Below, piece after piece: positions 38,255 to 48,609 of a stretch of 64,000 nt of DNA; the stretch's first letter is position 1; each line of letters begins with the position of its first letter. The translations under genes and the position numbers were made by a program. The DNA lies in the NCBI GenBank assembly GCA_002753095.1, contig PDZU01000001.1:1-64000 (forward strand), in the 5' to 3' direction. The notes below the pieces were generated by a model. That model was not told where the DNA came from, did not search any database, and was given only the letters and a program-made list of their open reading frames with translations. The DNA is from Magnetococcales bacterium. Lineage in GTDB: Bacteria; Pseudomonadota; Magnetococcia; Magnetococcales; Magnetaquicoccaceae.

Positions 38255-39154
38255 TCAGGGTTGCTGCATGGCGGCCAGCAACAACCGTACATTGTGACGA
38301 AACATCTGCTCATAGGTCGCCGCAGGTCCACCTGTCTCGGACAAAGACTCCACATAGAGTGTTCCCCCCAACTGGGCCCCAGTCTCTTTGGCAATCTGCG
38401 TCAATAGACGCTTGTCGCCACTGTTCTCCAAGAAATAGAGGCGGATTTTCTCCTGACGAATCTGTTTCATCAGGTTGGCCACCCCTTTGGCGGTCGCCTC
38501 CGCATCGCTGGAGATCCCCAAGGGAGCCAGAAAACGTACCCCATAGGCGTCAGCAAAATAGCCCAGAGATTCATGACTGGTGAGAATTTTACGCTTTTCC
38601 AAGGCGATGGCAGCAACCTGCTGCCGGGTCTCCTCATGCAACCCCTGCAGCGCAGTCAGCAAACGCTCTCCCCGACTCTGGTAAAAAGCCGCATGGTCTG
38701 GATCCACCTCCTGCAACGCGTGCATTATGTTGCGCACATAGATCATGCCGTTGGCGGCGCTGTTCCAGGCATGCGGATCGGGAACCGTCTGCCCTTCCTC
38801 CTCCATGTTGCGTACCGCAACCCCTGTACTGGCCACCACCTGCCGCCCGCGAAAACCAGAGGCAGCAATCAAACGCTGCAACCACCCCTCCAGATGCAGC
38901 CCGTTGACCACCACCACGGCAGCCTGCTGCAAACGTTTGACATCCTCCGGGGCCGGTTCGTATTGATGCACATCGCTGTTGTTCCCTACCAGAGTGGTCA
39001 CCTGCACCTGCTCACCCCCCACCTGTTGCACCATGTCCCCCAATACAGAAAAGGTGGCCACCACCGACACCGGATCGGCCCAAGCCGCTGTCAACCCAAC
39101 ACACCATAATCCGATCGCCAAAAACACTCTCTTGCTCCAGACGCTCTGCTTCAT
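38255..39154 (-). CDS. znuA: Metal (Zn) ABC transporter substrate-binding protein
   Basis: VVATFSVLGDMVQQVGGEQVQVTTLVGNNSDVHQYEPAPEDVKRL, DPHAWNS, TSHESLGYFADAYG. Confidence 0.9.
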   Translation of the reverse strand: MKQSVWSKRVFLAIGLWCVGLTAAWADPVSVVATFSVLGDMVQQVGGEQVQVTTLVGNNSDVHQYEPAPEDVKRLQQAAVVVVNGLHLEGWLQRLIAASGFRGRQVVASTGVAVRNMEEEGQTVPDPHAWNSAANGMIYVRNIMHALQEVDPDHAAFYQSRGERLLTALQGLHEETRQQVAAIALEKRKILTSHESLGYFADAYGVRFLAPLGISSDAEATAKGVANLMKQIRQEKIRLYFLENSGDKRLLTQIAKETGAQLGGTLYVESLSETGGPAATYEQMFRHNVRLLLAAMQQP

Positions 39155-39194
39155 GGGTCATTTTCTCCCGTTCGTGATTTTCTGTGATGTTGAG

Positions 39195-39211
39195 ATGATA
39201 TATTGTATCAT
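39195..39211. promoter_or_regulatory. Candidate Zur box in the znuA/zur divergent intergenic region
   Basis: ATGATA-TATTG-TATCAT inverted repeat in an AT-rich patch. Confidence 0.5.
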
Positions 39212-39283
39212 TTGTTGCATCCTAGCGGCAATTGATATACCCTGTCAACCCAATAATGCGCCAACCTCTTCCAGGAGTGTGCC

Positions 39284-39775
39284 ATGACGCCCCATTCCGA
39301 CAGCTCTCCCTTTCCGGCTCTGGATCATGATCATGGACAATGCCGTGCCTGGATTTTGCAACGGGCGCAGCAATTGTGTCAGCAACAAGGCATCCGTTTT
39401 ACCCCACAGCGTCAGCAGGTGTTGGCGATTCTCTCGGCAACGCACCATGCGCTGGGTGCGTATGACATACTGGAGCAGATGGCCCAACCGGACCATCGTC
39501 CCACCCCGGCGGCGGTTTATCGGGCTTTGGAGTTTTTGATGGCCTTGGGGGTGGTACACCGTCTGTCCGGGCAGAATGGTTTTTTTGCCTGCACCCGGGT
39601 CAGTCATCAAGCCATCATGCAGTTTTGGATCTGTCACCGTTGTGGTGTGGTGGCAGAGACGGAGAGCAGCGTCATTGCCCAGGCGATTCCCCAGTTGGCG
39701 GCAAGCATCGCCTTTTTGCCGCAGAAGGTGACGATGGAGGTTGAAGGAGAGTGTTACACGTGTCGCAACCCTTGA
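39284..39775 (+). CDS. zur: Fur-family transcriptional regulator, Zur-like
   Basis: [42 protein letters not shown]. Confidence 0.9.
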   Translation: MTPHSDSSPFPALDHDHGQCRAWILQRAQQLCQQQGIRFTPQRQQVLAILSATHHALGAYDILEQMAQPDHRPTPAAVYRALEFLMALGVVHRLSGQNGFFACTRVSHQAIMQFWICHRCGVVAETESSVIAQAIPQLAASIAFLPQKVTMEVEGECYTCRNP

Positions 39776-40884
39776 CCCAGCAGCCTTTTACGGCCGCCCC
39801 AGCGCGGGAAAAATGGCTGGGGGCTTTGTTGATGGTGGTGTTGATTCTGGCCATCTTTGTTCCGGTATTGTTGCAGCAACAGATGGGTTTTTCCGCCTAT
39901 CTGGATCGACTCAACCAGCAACCCGGTCCGGGTTGGCGTGAAAATTTTGCCACCTATTTTATCGCCATTGTGCTGGAGGGTGCGCCTTACATGTTGCTCT
40001 CGGCTCTGGCCGGGGCGCTGCTGGAGTGGCTGATTCCCCCGCAATGGTTGCCCCGCATGGTCAAACGTTTGGGTTTTTGGGGCATTCCTGCCGTGATCTT
40101 GATCGCGCCGCTTTTCCCGATTTGTGAATGCGGTATTGGCTTTGTGGCCCGTCGTCTGCTGCGCATGGGGTTGCCGTTGCCCCATACGTTGGCCTATCTG
40201 TTGGCGGCTCCCATTCTCAATCCTTTGGTGCTGCTTGGTACCTGGATGGCTTTTGGGCAAAATCTCTTCTATCCGCTGTTGCGGGCGGGGGGAGCCATTC
40301 TGGTGGCGCTGGGCATTGCCTTGTTTTACCGGCGTCTGCAGGCGCAGTCTGTCCTGATTCCAGATGTGGCCCAATCACACCATGCAGCCTGTTGTGCGCA
40401 GCATGCCTGTGCCATCCCTGGCAAGGGTTGGTCTCGTCTGCGCAGCGTGTTGTTGCAAACCCGTGCCGATTTTCTCGACTCTGCCGGCTATTTTCTTTTC
40501 GGGGTATTCATCGCCAGCCTGATGAAGAGTCTGATTCATCCTGGCTGGTTGGCTGATCTGGGGCAGGGCAGTCTTTCTGGCCCGGCCACCATGATGAGCA
40601 TGGCCTTTGTCCTCTCTCTCTGTGCCGGGGCTGATGCTTTTGTAGCGGCCAGTTTTGTCTCTTTCAATCCCCTGTCCCATCTGGCCTTTTTGGTGATCGG
40701 TCCCATGCTGGACATTAAGCTGCTTTTTATGTATCGCACAGTCTTTCAAAGCCGTTTTATCATCCGCTTGGGGCTGGCCATTATTCTGGCTGTCTCTGTT
40801 TACATCCTGCTGTTGCAGGGGTTGCCGGATAGCTGGATGGACTATCTCTACGACGTGGATAACCGTTGGCAGGTGCTGCCATGA
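39760..40884 (+). CDS. Permease (YraQ/ArsP_1-like), TIGR03943-partner type
   Basis: PLFPICECGIGFVARRL, CAGADAFVAASF; His/Cys-rich loop HHAACCAQHAC. Confidence 0.85.
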   Translation: MSQPLTQQPFTAAPAREKWLGALLMVVLILAIFVPVLLQQQMGFSAYLDRLNQQPGPGWRENFATYFIAIVLEGAPYMLLSALAGALLEWLIPPQWLPRMVKRLGFWGIPAVILIAPLFPICECGIGFVARRLLRMGLPLPHTLAYLLAAPILNPLVLLGTWMAFGQNLFYPLLRAGGAILVALGIALFYRRLQAQSVLIPDVAQSHHAACCAQHACAIPGKGWSRLRSVLLQTRADFLDSAGYFLFGVFIASLMKSLIHPGWLADLGQGSLSGPATMMSMAFVLSLCAGADAFVAASFVSFNPLSHLAFLVIGPMLDIKLLFMYRTVFQSRFIIRLGLAIILAVSVYILLLQGLPDSWMDYLYDVDNRWQVLP

Positions 40885-41657
40885 TGCATCGCGCTCTGGA
40901 ACATTGGAAAAATGTTCAACTGTATCTATGGCTGCTCTTCTTTGGCCATCTGATTGCCAACGGCCAGGAAGAATACTACTTGGCAGCGTTGCAGAGTGAT
41001 CTGCTGTATGCCGGTGGAGGGGTGCTGTTGTTATTGATCATTGTCGGTGTTCTGCCCAACAGCGCTCTGGATGTTTCCCCATTGGGTTGGCGTGTCCATC
41101 TGCAGTTGGCTTTGGAAAGTTTGGGCCATGCCATTCCTTTGTTGTTGCTTTTTCTGGCTGGGGTTACCAGCCTCAATATGAGTACCGCCACTCTGCGCGA
41201 TGGCATTCAAATGCGTATTCTCGATCCCAATCAGGCGACCAGAGAGGTGGGTGATGTGTTGGCTGCCTTGTCTCCTGGCGAGCATCTGGAGGTTACCCAT
41301 CTACAGCTTTATGGCAACCCTCGTCTGCAGGAGGGGGCACCGGTGGTCTTGATCGGGCGGCTCTCCCGTTTGCAAGGGGAGAGGTTGCGCGAGTTTTTCC
41401 CGGAGTGGTCGGATCGTTCGGTTGTGTTGTTGTATCGTTTTGCCATTGCCTGTTGTGCTGCGGATGCCTCGCCCGTGGCGGTGGTGTTGGAGCAGTTACC
41501 CAATTCTCCTGAAGTCAAAGAAGAGGAGTGGTATGAGGTCCGTGGTACGACCCGTTCCATGCCAGGAGAACAGCGTTTATTGGCTGTGCGGGTGGAGCGG
41601 ATCGAGGCGATACCGCCCCCGAAAAGGCCGTATTTGAGTTGGTTGGATGGTTATTAA
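40881..41657 (+). CDS. TIGR03943-like membrane protein (putative permease subunit)
   Basis: Two N-terminal TMs plus OB-like domain with RFAIACCAADASPVAV; overlaps the permease gene by 4 nt. Confidence 0.82.
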   Translation: MMHRALEHWKNVQLYLWLLFFGHLIANGQEEYYLAALQSDLLYAGGGVLLLLIIVGVLPNSALDVSPLGWRVHLQLALESLGHAIPLLLLFLAGVTSLNMSTATLRDGIQMRILDPNQATREVGDVLAALSPGEHLEVTHLQLYGNPRLQEGAPVVLIGRLSRLQGERLREFFPEWSDRSVVLLYRFAIACCAADASPVAVVLEQLPNSPEVKEEEWYEVRGTTRSMPGEQRLLAVRVERIEAIPPPKRPYLSWLDGY

Positions 41658-41689
41658 AATAATATCAATATGATACATTATAAGTAGTG

Positions 41690-41735
41690 TTTTGCCCTGC
41701 ACCCAGCAGGGGCGGTGACCGCCCCTGCACCCCGC
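41690..41735 (-). repeat. Modular hairpin repeat copy G (M1a plus partial M1b)
   Basis: GCAGGGGCGGTGACCGCCCCTGC 41704-41726 followed by ACCCCGC. Confidence 0.85.
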
Positions 41736-41750
41736 AGTAATAAAAATATT

Positions 41751-43031
41751 TCAAATCCGCTTGGCCACCGTTTGTGCCGCTTCGATGGTACGATCAATCA
41801 GAGTGTCATCATGCGCCAACGAGAGAAAACCCGCCTCAAACTGACTGGGCGCCAGATAAATCCCCTCAGCCAACATGCCGTGAAACCAACGGTTGAAACG
41901 CTGCAAATCACTCTGCGCCGCCTCGGCAAAATTGCGAATCTCCGGTTGGTCAGAGAAAAAAAGCCCAAACATGGAACCCACTTGTGTGCCAAGATGGGGA
42001 ACGCCTGCCTGGACCAGCGCACGAGAGATGCCCTGCGTCAAACGCTGCGTGCGCCGTTCCAAAGTGGCAAAAAAGCCCTCCTGCCGGATAATCTGCAAGG
42101 TTGCCAAACCGGCAGCAGTAGCCAGCGGATTGCCGGAAAGCGTCCCCGCCTGATAGACCGGCCCAGACGGAGAAATGCGTGCCATGAGATCCTTGCGGCC
42201 CCCATACGCCCCAACCGGCAGTCCCCCACCGATCACCTTGCCCAACGTGGTCAGATCGGGACGAACTTCATACAGCGCTTGCGCCCCGCCCAAAGCCACC
42301 CGAAAGCCGGTCATCACCTCATCCAGAATCAACAGTACCCCATATTGGTCACAGACACGGCGCAAACCCGCCAGATAGCCGGGCAAAGGCAAAACACACC
42401 CCATGTTGCCCGCCACCGGTTCGACAATCAACGCGGCAATCTGCTCACCCCGCAGCGCCAAAAGCTCCTGCACGGCAGGCAGATCGTTGTAAGGCAGGGT
42501 CAAGGTATCCTGTGCCGTTGACGGCGATACCCCAGGAGAAGAAGGGACGCCAAAGGTGGCTGCCCCCGAACCGGCCTCCACCAACAGACTGTCGCTGTGG
42601 CCATGATAACAACCGCTGAACTTGACGATACATGGCCGCCCCGTGGCGGCACGGGCCAAACGCAAGGCGCTCATGGTGGCCTCGGTGCCAGAGTTGACCA
42701 ACCGTACCATCTCGATGGAGGGAACCGTGGCAATGATCGCCTCTGCCAATAACAGCTCTGCCTCGGTGGGCGCACCAAAAGAGGAGCCCTTGCCTGCCGC
42801 CTCCTGAATGGCTGCCACCACAGCGGGGTGGGCATGGCCAACAATCATTGGTCCCCAGGAGCCGACGTAATCAATGTAACTGCGCCCATCCACATCACTC
42901 AACAACGCCCCCTTGGCGCTGGCAATGAAAGGAGGCGTGCCACCAACAGATTTAAAGGCCCGTACCGGGCTGTTGACACCACCAGGAATGATCTCTTTGG
43001 CGCGTTGAAAAAGCGATTCGGAACGGGTCAT
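41751..43031 (-). CDS. hemL: Glutamate-1-semialdehyde 2,1-aminomutase
   Basis: [58 protein letters not shown]. Confidence 0.97.
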   Translation of the reverse strand: MTRSESLFQRAKEIIPGGVNSPVRAFKSVGGTPPFIASAKGALLSDVDGRSYIDYVGSWGPMIVGHAHPAVVAAIQEAAGKGSSFGAPTEAELLLAEAIIATVPSIEMVRLVNSGTEATMSALRLARAATGRPCIVKFSGCYHGHSDSLLVEAGSGAATFGVPSSPGVSPSTAQDTLTLPYNDLPAVQELLALRGEQIAALIVEPVAGNMGCVLPLPGYLAGLRRVCDQYGVLLILDEVMTGFRVALGGAQALYEVRPDLTTLGKVIGGGLPVGAYGGRKDLMARISPSGPVYQAGTLSGNPLATAAGLATLQIIRQEGFFATLERRTQRLTQGISRALVQAGVPHLGTQVGSMFGLFFSDQPEIRNFAEAAQSDLQRFNRWFHGMLAEGIYLAPSQFEAGFLSLAHDDTLIDRTIEAAQTVAKRI

Positions 43032-43158
43032 GACAAAGCTCTCCGATTGAAAGGGTTGTTCCTATACAGTATCTGGTATACCTTTATTATCGGGTGGCAG
43101 GCAATGGCTGGTCAAACAAGTCCGCATGCTGCATTCGGGAAGCGTAGAGGGAGGCAAA

Positions 43159-43920
43159 ATGGCACCAGAACACATTGTCAATATGGACGATATCACAACC
43201 CTGGCAGAACGGTTGGATCAGGGGTTGGATGTGCATGCCCGTGACAAGGATGGTTGGACACCCCTGCATCGGGCGGTGCAAGAGGGAGAAGAAAAACTGG
43301 TGGATCGCCTGCTGCAGGCGGGAGCCAGTGTCCGACTGGTGGACTGCTACCTCTGGACTCCGCTGCACTGGGCAGTGATTCGCGGCAACGTCAATATCAC
43401 CCGCAAACTGCTGCAAGCCGGTGGTGATCCCAAACTGCCGGACAAGGATCTGGAAACTCCCCTGCACTGGGCAGCCTCCTGGGGCCATCTGGAGGTGGCC
43501 CAACTGCTGGTGGAGTGGGGCGCAGAGGTTAACGCCCGCGATCGCCACGGCGAAACCCCCATCTTTCAGGCCGCCCAAGAGGGCAACGATGCAATAACCG
43601 CCGCCCTGATCCAATGGGGCGCCAAAGTGGATCTCTGCAGCATCGATGGCGGGCCAGCCCTGCACTGCGCCGTCTTCTACGGCCATGAACCGGTGGTGCA
43701 GGCCCTCCTGGAAGGCGGTGCCGACATCAACCAGCGCAACCGCTCCGGCAAGACTCCACTGCATTGGGCCGTTATTCGTGAACGTGTGGCCGTGGTCCGT
43801 GTTCTGCTGCACAACGGAGCGGAACAACACGTGCAGGATCTCGACGGCAAAACACCCCTGGATTATGCCAGAGAACACGGCAATGCCGAAGTGCTGGCGC
43901 TCTTTGCGGTATCTGTTTAA
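43159..43920 (+). CDS. Ankyrin-repeat protein
   Basis: About 7 ANK repeats (DGWTPLHRAVQEG, TPLHWAASWGHLEVAQLLVEWGAEVNARD, ...). Confidence 0.9.
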   Translation: MAPEHIVNMDDITTLAERLDQGLDVHARDKDGWTPLHRAVQEGEEKLVDRLLQAGASVRLVDCYLWTPLHWAVIRGNVNITRKLLQAGGDPKLPDKDLETPLHWAASWGHLEVAQLLVEWGAEVNARDRHGETPIFQAAQEGNDAITAALIQWGAKVDLCSIDGGPALHCAVFYGHEPVVQALLEGGADINQRNRSGKTPLHWAVIRERVAVVRVLLHNGAEQHVQDLDGKTPLDYAREHGNAEVLALFAVSV

Positions 43921-43960
43921 ATTATTCACTCCGGCGTGGTCCGGCAAAAGGATTTTGGTC

Positions 43961-44410
43961 ATGATCGCATCCCTGGTACGCCCCCACAGTCAATCTCTCG
44001 CATCCCTGTTCGTCGGGCTCTGCCTGCTCCTGCCCGGCAGTCTGCAGGCCGCCGAACGCAACGCCGATAAAACAGCAGCGCACGCCAGCCAACCCGTGCC
44101 TGAGGAGCGCAGCCGCAACGAAGACGGTTTCGCCGTGCCGCCCAAAGGCCCCCTGGTCGCCGAACTGCGCGAAACCTTGGACCCGGATGCCTCCGCACCG
44201 GAGACAGTCATCCGCCGCTATGAGGAGTACAACGGCCTGACCGTGCGCGAATACCTGATCAACGGCACCGTCTTCCAAATCGAGGTTACCCCAGCCAGCG
44301 GACCATCCTACTACCTGATCGATGTGGAAGGCAGAGGACTCTTTCAAGAGCGGTATGTCGGCTTTCAACCCCGTCTGGTGGTGCCACAGTGGGTGCTGTT
44401 TCGCTTCTAG
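43961..44410 (+). CDS. DUF2782-like secreted protein
   Basis: Signal peptide; ETVIRRYEEYNGLTVREYLINGTVFQIEVTPASGPSYYLIDVEGRG. Confidence 0.75.
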   Translation: MIASLVRPHSQSLASLFVGLCLLLPGSLQAAERNADKTAAHASQPVPEERSRNEDGFAVPPKGPLVAELRETLDPDASAPETVIRRYEEYNGLTVREYLINGTVFQIEVTPASGPSYYLIDVEGRGLFQERYVGFQPRLVVPQWVLFRF

Positions 44411-44452
44411 ACCGCCCGCACAGAACGGCTGTCACCACGACAGAACAGGCGA

Positions 44453-45673
44453 TTGAATACTCTTCCCGCAGCGCTTTCCGCAGAGAATCGACAGACCCTC
44501 TGGGCCTTGCGCGGCTTTTATGCCGCCCTGTTCGCCGTCGTGGGGGTCTGGATTCCCTACTGGCCCCTCTACCTGGATAGCCACGGCCACTCGGCCACGA
44601 TTATCGGTCTGTTGGCTGCCCTCTCCACCAGCGTCAAACTGTTCGGTCCCCCCATTCTGGGACGGTTGGCCGATCAAGGCTCCCGCCAGCAGATGATTCA
44701 ACGGGCCTCGTTGGCAGCAACTCTCGCCTCCCTGTGCTTCTTTTTTGCCGATCATCTGGCCCTGTTGCTGTTGGGGGTGCTGCTCTTTAGCCTGATGCAA
44801 AACACCCAACTCTCCCTGGTGGAGGCGACCACCCTGGAGACGGTCAAACGGCTGCAGCCTACCATGCCCAGCGCCGATTATGGCCGTATCCGCGTCTGGG
44901 GATCCTGGGGATTCATCCTTTTGGCGGTCGGCCTGGGTCCGCTCATCGATCTGTGGAGCCTGGAACTGCTGCCCTGGATCATCGCCCTCTTTTTGGCGCT
45001 CAGCGCCCTCATTGCCCGCTATCTGCCCGCCGATGAAGCGCATGATACGGAACGCTCCAGTACCAGTGCGCTCTTCTCCCTGCCCGGTGTGCGCTGGTTT
45101 TATCTCTCCACCTTTTTTATGCAATTTTCGCACGGTGCCTACTACGGCTTTCTCTCGCTGCATCTGGCCGACCACGGTTTTACCCGCGCCGCCATCGGCC
45201 TGATCTGGGCCCTCGGTGTCATCGCCGAGGTGATGATGCTGCACTTTTCCGACACACTGCTGCAACGTTTCGGCACCACCCGTCTGCTGCAGGCCGCCAT
45301 GGTCATCGCCGTTGCACGCTGGCTGCTCTACGCCCTGCCCCCCGCTTGGCCATTGCTGCTGCTGGGACAACCACTGCACGCCTTCACCTTCGCTGCCTTT
45401 CATATCGGTGCCGTACACCGCACCTTCGAAATGGCCCCCCTCGCCAGTCGCGCCCAGGCGCAAGGCTGGTATGGTGCCCTCTCCTTCGGCCTGGGTACCG
45501 GTGTCGGCCTCTTTCTCTGTGGTCAACTCTATGACCGCGTGGGGGCCGCCATCCTCTTTCTGATCATGGCTGCCGGGGCCGTCCTGGCCCTGCTGGCTTT
45601 GCACCGCTCCCTGCAGCAATGCCGTGCTCACCCCCTTTCGCCCCAGTTCGCCTCTCAGGAATCGCGCCAATGA
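44453..45673 (+). CDS. MFS transporter (PPP/HcaT-like)
   Basis: 12-TM MFS; LRGFYAALFAVVGVWIPYWPLYLDSHGHSATIIGLL. Confidence 0.85.
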   Translation: MNTLPAALSAENRQTLWALRGFYAALFAVVGVWIPYWPLYLDSHGHSATIIGLLAALSTSVKLFGPPILGRLADQGSRQQMIQRASLAATLASLCFFFADHLALLLLGVLLFSLMQNTQLSLVEATTLETVKRLQPTMPSADYGRIRVWGSWGFILLAVGLGPLIDLWSLELLPWIIALFLALSALIARYLPADEAHDTERSSTSALFSLPGVRWFYLSTFFMQFSHGAYYGFLSLHLADHGFTRAAIGLIWALGVIAEVMMLHFSDTLLQRFGTTRLLQAAMVIAVARWLLYALPPAWPLLLLGQPLHAFTFAAFHIGAVHRTFEMAPLASRAQAQGWYGALSFGLGTGVGLFLCGQLYDRVGAAILFLIMAAGAVLALLALHRSLQQCRAHPLSPQFASQESRQ

Positions 45674-46767
45674 GCACCATGCCCTGCCTCACTCTGGATC
45701 CGCGCCATCTGCGCCGCATGCTGCAGTTGATGCGTACCCTCTACGCCCTGCACCGCCTGCCAGCCTACCGGCAGCGTGTGGCCGAACAGTTGCCAGAGGT
45801 GGCCCGCTTCGATCCCGGCCACGATGCCGTCATGATGGGCTACGATTTTCACCTGCGGGAGAGTGGCCCGCAACTGATCGAAGTCAACACCAATGCCGGT
45901 GGCGCTCTGTTGGCGTGGCGCGCCTATGATCCCGATTTTCCGCAACACGGGCGCTATTCCAACAGCAGGCGGATCGAACGATTGCTCGCCACCTTCGCGC
46001 AGGAAATGCACCTCTTCAGCAACGGCACAATGGCATACCCGCAGCGGGTATTGATCGTCGATGAAGAGCCGGAAAAACAGTATCTGGCCGAAGAGATGCA
46101 GATTTTATGCACCCTTTTTGCCCAGCGTGGCATCCACGCTGCCCTGGCCGATCCCCGCCAATTGCAGGGTGGCGCCGACGGCATCTTCTGGCAAGGCCAC
46201 CGGGTGGATCTGATCTATAACCGCCACTGCGACTTTTATCTGGAAAGCCCAGAGATGGCCCCCATTCGCACCGCCTATCTGGCCCGCCAACTCTGTCTGA
46301 CCCCCAATCCCCATACCTATGGTCTGCTCGCCGATAAACGGCGGATGATTCTCTGGCAGGATACTGCTTGGCTGGCCTCCCTGGGGGTGAACGCACAACA
46401 ATTGGCTCTCCTGCAACAGACTGTCCCCCCTACCCATCTGCTGGCCGGGCAAAATAGCGAGCAACTCTGGCAACAACGCAAACAGTGGGTTTTTAAACCG
46501 GTCACCGCCTTTGGCAGTCGCGGCGTGCTCTTGGGCGACAGCATCTCTCGACAACGCTTTCAAGCCTTGCCCGCAGAGAGCACGCTGGTACAACGCTTTA
46601 TCCCCCCCTCCCAGAACGCAGAGACCCAGATGAAGGTGGATTGGCGCCTCTTCGTCTACCAAAAGCAACTGCTGGGGGTGGCCCCCCGCCTGTATCGCGG
46701 CCAAGTGACCAATTTTCGCCAACCGGGCAGCGGCTATGCAACCATTCGTGTACAAAGTTCCACATAG
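45670..46767 (+). CDS. ATP-grasp-like protein, uncharacterised
   Basis: LIEVNTNAGG; VFKPVTAFGSRGVLLG; MKVDWRLFVYQKQLLGVAPRLYRGQVTNFRQPGSGYATI; ATGA overlap with the MFS gene. Confidence 0.65.
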   Translation: MSTMPCLTLDPRHLRRMLQLMRTLYALHRLPAYRQRVAEQLPEVARFDPGHDAVMMGYDFHLRESGPQLIEVNTNAGGALLAWRAYDPDFPQHGRYSNSRRIERLLATFAQEMHLFSNGTMAYPQRVLIVDEEPEKQYLAEEMQILCTLFAQRGIHAALADPRQLQGGADGIFWQGHRVDLIYNRHCDFYLESPEMAPIRTAYLARQLCLTPNPHTYGLLADKRRMILWQDTAWLASLGVNAQQLALLQQTVPPTHLLAGQNSEQLWQQRKQWVFKPVTAFGSRGVLLGDSISRQRFQALPAESTLVQRFIPPSQNAETQMKVDWRLFVYQKQLLGVAPRLYRGQVTNFRQPGSGYATIRVQSST

Positions 46768-46966
46768 TATTATTGTTTATTTGTTGCGTATTACATAGTT
46801 TTTACGTTTTTGTAGAGTAGATTTGCTCAACAGCAAGAATCAGTGCTACTATCCGACTTGGTCTCTGGATAGATCCGTTTGCAGTGAACAGTTGCACGGA
46901 AAATCAAACCGATTTTGTGATCTTCTGATGGATTGGGTAGCCATTTTTAGCCACATGAGGTAGCCA

Positions 46967-47887
46967 TTGAACAGACGTGTGTGGTGGTGCTGGATGTTGG
47001 GGCTGTGGGTTATGTGGTGTGGTCTGCCGCTGGAGGCGGCCCCCGCACGGCCAGAGTTTACGGAGACGATCATCCGCAGCAAAGGTTCTGATACCTTGTT
47101 GCCGATCATCAGTCGTTGGGCGACCCGCTATCAAAGCGAGACCCCCGCTGTGGCGCTGGAGGCCAGCGGTGGCGGTTCCGGCAACGGCATAGCGGCCTTG
47201 ATCAACGGCCATGTAGAGCTTGCCGCGACCAGTCGTCCCCTGCGTCAGCATGAGATCAAGCAGGCGGTCAAGCGGGCCGGCCAACACCCCATGCTGCATC
47301 CGGTGGGGATGGATGCCCTATCTATTGTCGTACATCCCAATAATCCGCTGCATGGTCTCTCCCTGAAACAGTTGGCCAACATCTATATGCGGGATGGGAA
47401 GATCGAGCGTTGGAGCGATCTGGGGGTGCAGGTGGCGGGGTGCGACGAACAGGAAATTTTGCGCATTGGTCGCAAAAACAACTCCGGCTCCTATTTTCAA
47501 TTTCGTGAAGAGGTCATGGAGCGTGGCCAACATTTTCATGCCCAGTTGGAACGGGCGACCAGTTCCGAGGCGGTGGTGCAACGGGTCGCCAACGCCCCCT
47601 GTGCCATCGGTTATGTGGGTATGGGGTTTGTGACCTCAGCGGTCAAAACCTTGTGTGTCAGCAAAGAGAAGGGGGCCTGTATTCCGCCAACGGCAGCGCA
47701 CACCCTGGAAAAGCGCTATCCCCTGGCGCGCTACCTCTATCTGGTGACCCTGGGTGAGCCCAGCGAGGCAGTTAAAAAATATTTAAATTGGATCCTGGGG
47801 CCTGTGGGGCAGGAGATGCTGCAGAAAACAGGCTTTATTCCGATGCCAAAAGGGAATCGGGGGGCCGTGCTCAAGGAGCAGTTTTAA
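46967..47887 (+). CDS. PstS-like phosphate ABC transporter substrate-binding protein
   Basis: IIRSKGSDTLLPIISRWATRYQ, ASGGGSGNGIAALINGHVELAATSRPL. Confidence 0.88.
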   Translation: MNRRVWWCWMLGLWVMWCGLPLEAAPARPEFTETIIRSKGSDTLLPIISRWATRYQSETPAVALEASGGGSGNGIAALINGHVELAATSRPLRQHEIKQAVKRAGQHPMLHPVGMDALSIVVHPNNPLHGLSLKQLANIYMRDGKIERWSDLGVQVAGCDEQEILRIGRKNNSGSYFQFREEVMERGQHFHAQLERATSSEAVVQRVANAPCAIGYVGMGFVTSAVKTLCVSKEKGACIPPTAAHTLEKRYPLARYLYLVTLGEPSEAVKKYLNWILGPVGQEMLQKTGFIPMPKGNRGAVLKEQF

Positions 47888-47904
47888 GAGCTTTGGTAAC
47901 ATTC

Positions 47905-47938
47905 GGGGCAACCCGCTCCGGGTTGCCCCGGTTTTTTT
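47905..47938 (+). terminator. Rho-independent terminator
   Basis: GGGGCAACCCG-CTC-CGGGTTGCCCC-GGTTTTTTT. Confidence 0.9.
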
Positions 47939-48338
47939 AACCCACCACGCTATCGATGGCGGCGCGCAAGCGTTGATCGGCTTCCGTGGCTACCGCATCC
48001 ACCTCTGGATGGGCAATCAGATTGGCCATCATGAGCGGATTGATCATGGCAATCTCTACCCGCTCGCCCTGTTGCCGTACCACCACGTTGCAGGGCAGCA
48101 GCGTGGCAATGTCTGGAACCGCCGTCAAGGCCCGCAAGGCCAGTTGCGGATTGCATGCCCCCAAAATCAGCGTGCGCGGCGTGTCGGCATCCAGCTTTTT
48201 CTTGAGCGTGCCGGAGACATCGATTTCACACATGACACCGAATCCCTGCGCAGACAAGGCCGCTTTGACAGCCTCGACCGTGGCGTCGAAGGCAACCGGT
48301 GACACGGTGACGACGGCATAGTGGGGAACGCTATCCAT
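47937..48338 (-). CDS. DUF302 domain-containing protein
   Basis: AFDATVEAVKAALSAQGFGVMCEIDVSGTLKKKL; ILGACNPQLA; LPCNVVVRQ. Confidence 0.9.
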   Translation of the reverse strand: MDSVPHYAVVTVSPVAFDATVEAVKAALSAQGFGVMCEIDVSGTLKKKLDADTPRTLILGACNPQLALRALTAVPDIATLLPCNVVVRQQGERVEIAMINPLMMANLIAHPEVDAVATEADQRLRAAIDSVVG

Positions 48339-48609
48339 GGTGCAACAATCTCCTTGAGGTTGAACATCGATAAAGGTTGGCCGCAATGCAGCCGATCCCG
48401 GTAGCGTGTACCAGGATGGGGCTGCAAGTCAAGAAAATCTGCTCATCTAAACAAAATATATTTATGCAATATCAGAATAATAAATCCAAAATCTGCTGAA
48501 CTCCTGTGACAGTACCCTTACACGGGAGGGTGCCTGTCGTATGGGACTATGTTATAAGTAGCCTTCAAAAAAATCCCCGAACTTGCTTTACCCGCAGGAG
48601 CACTTACCT

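Noticed and set aside
48421-48609. NrdR box or cobalamin riboswitch upstream of nrdJ
   Set aside because: Only a weak AT-rich half-match (ACAAAATATATTTATG) is present, and no B12-box-like sequence was recognised.
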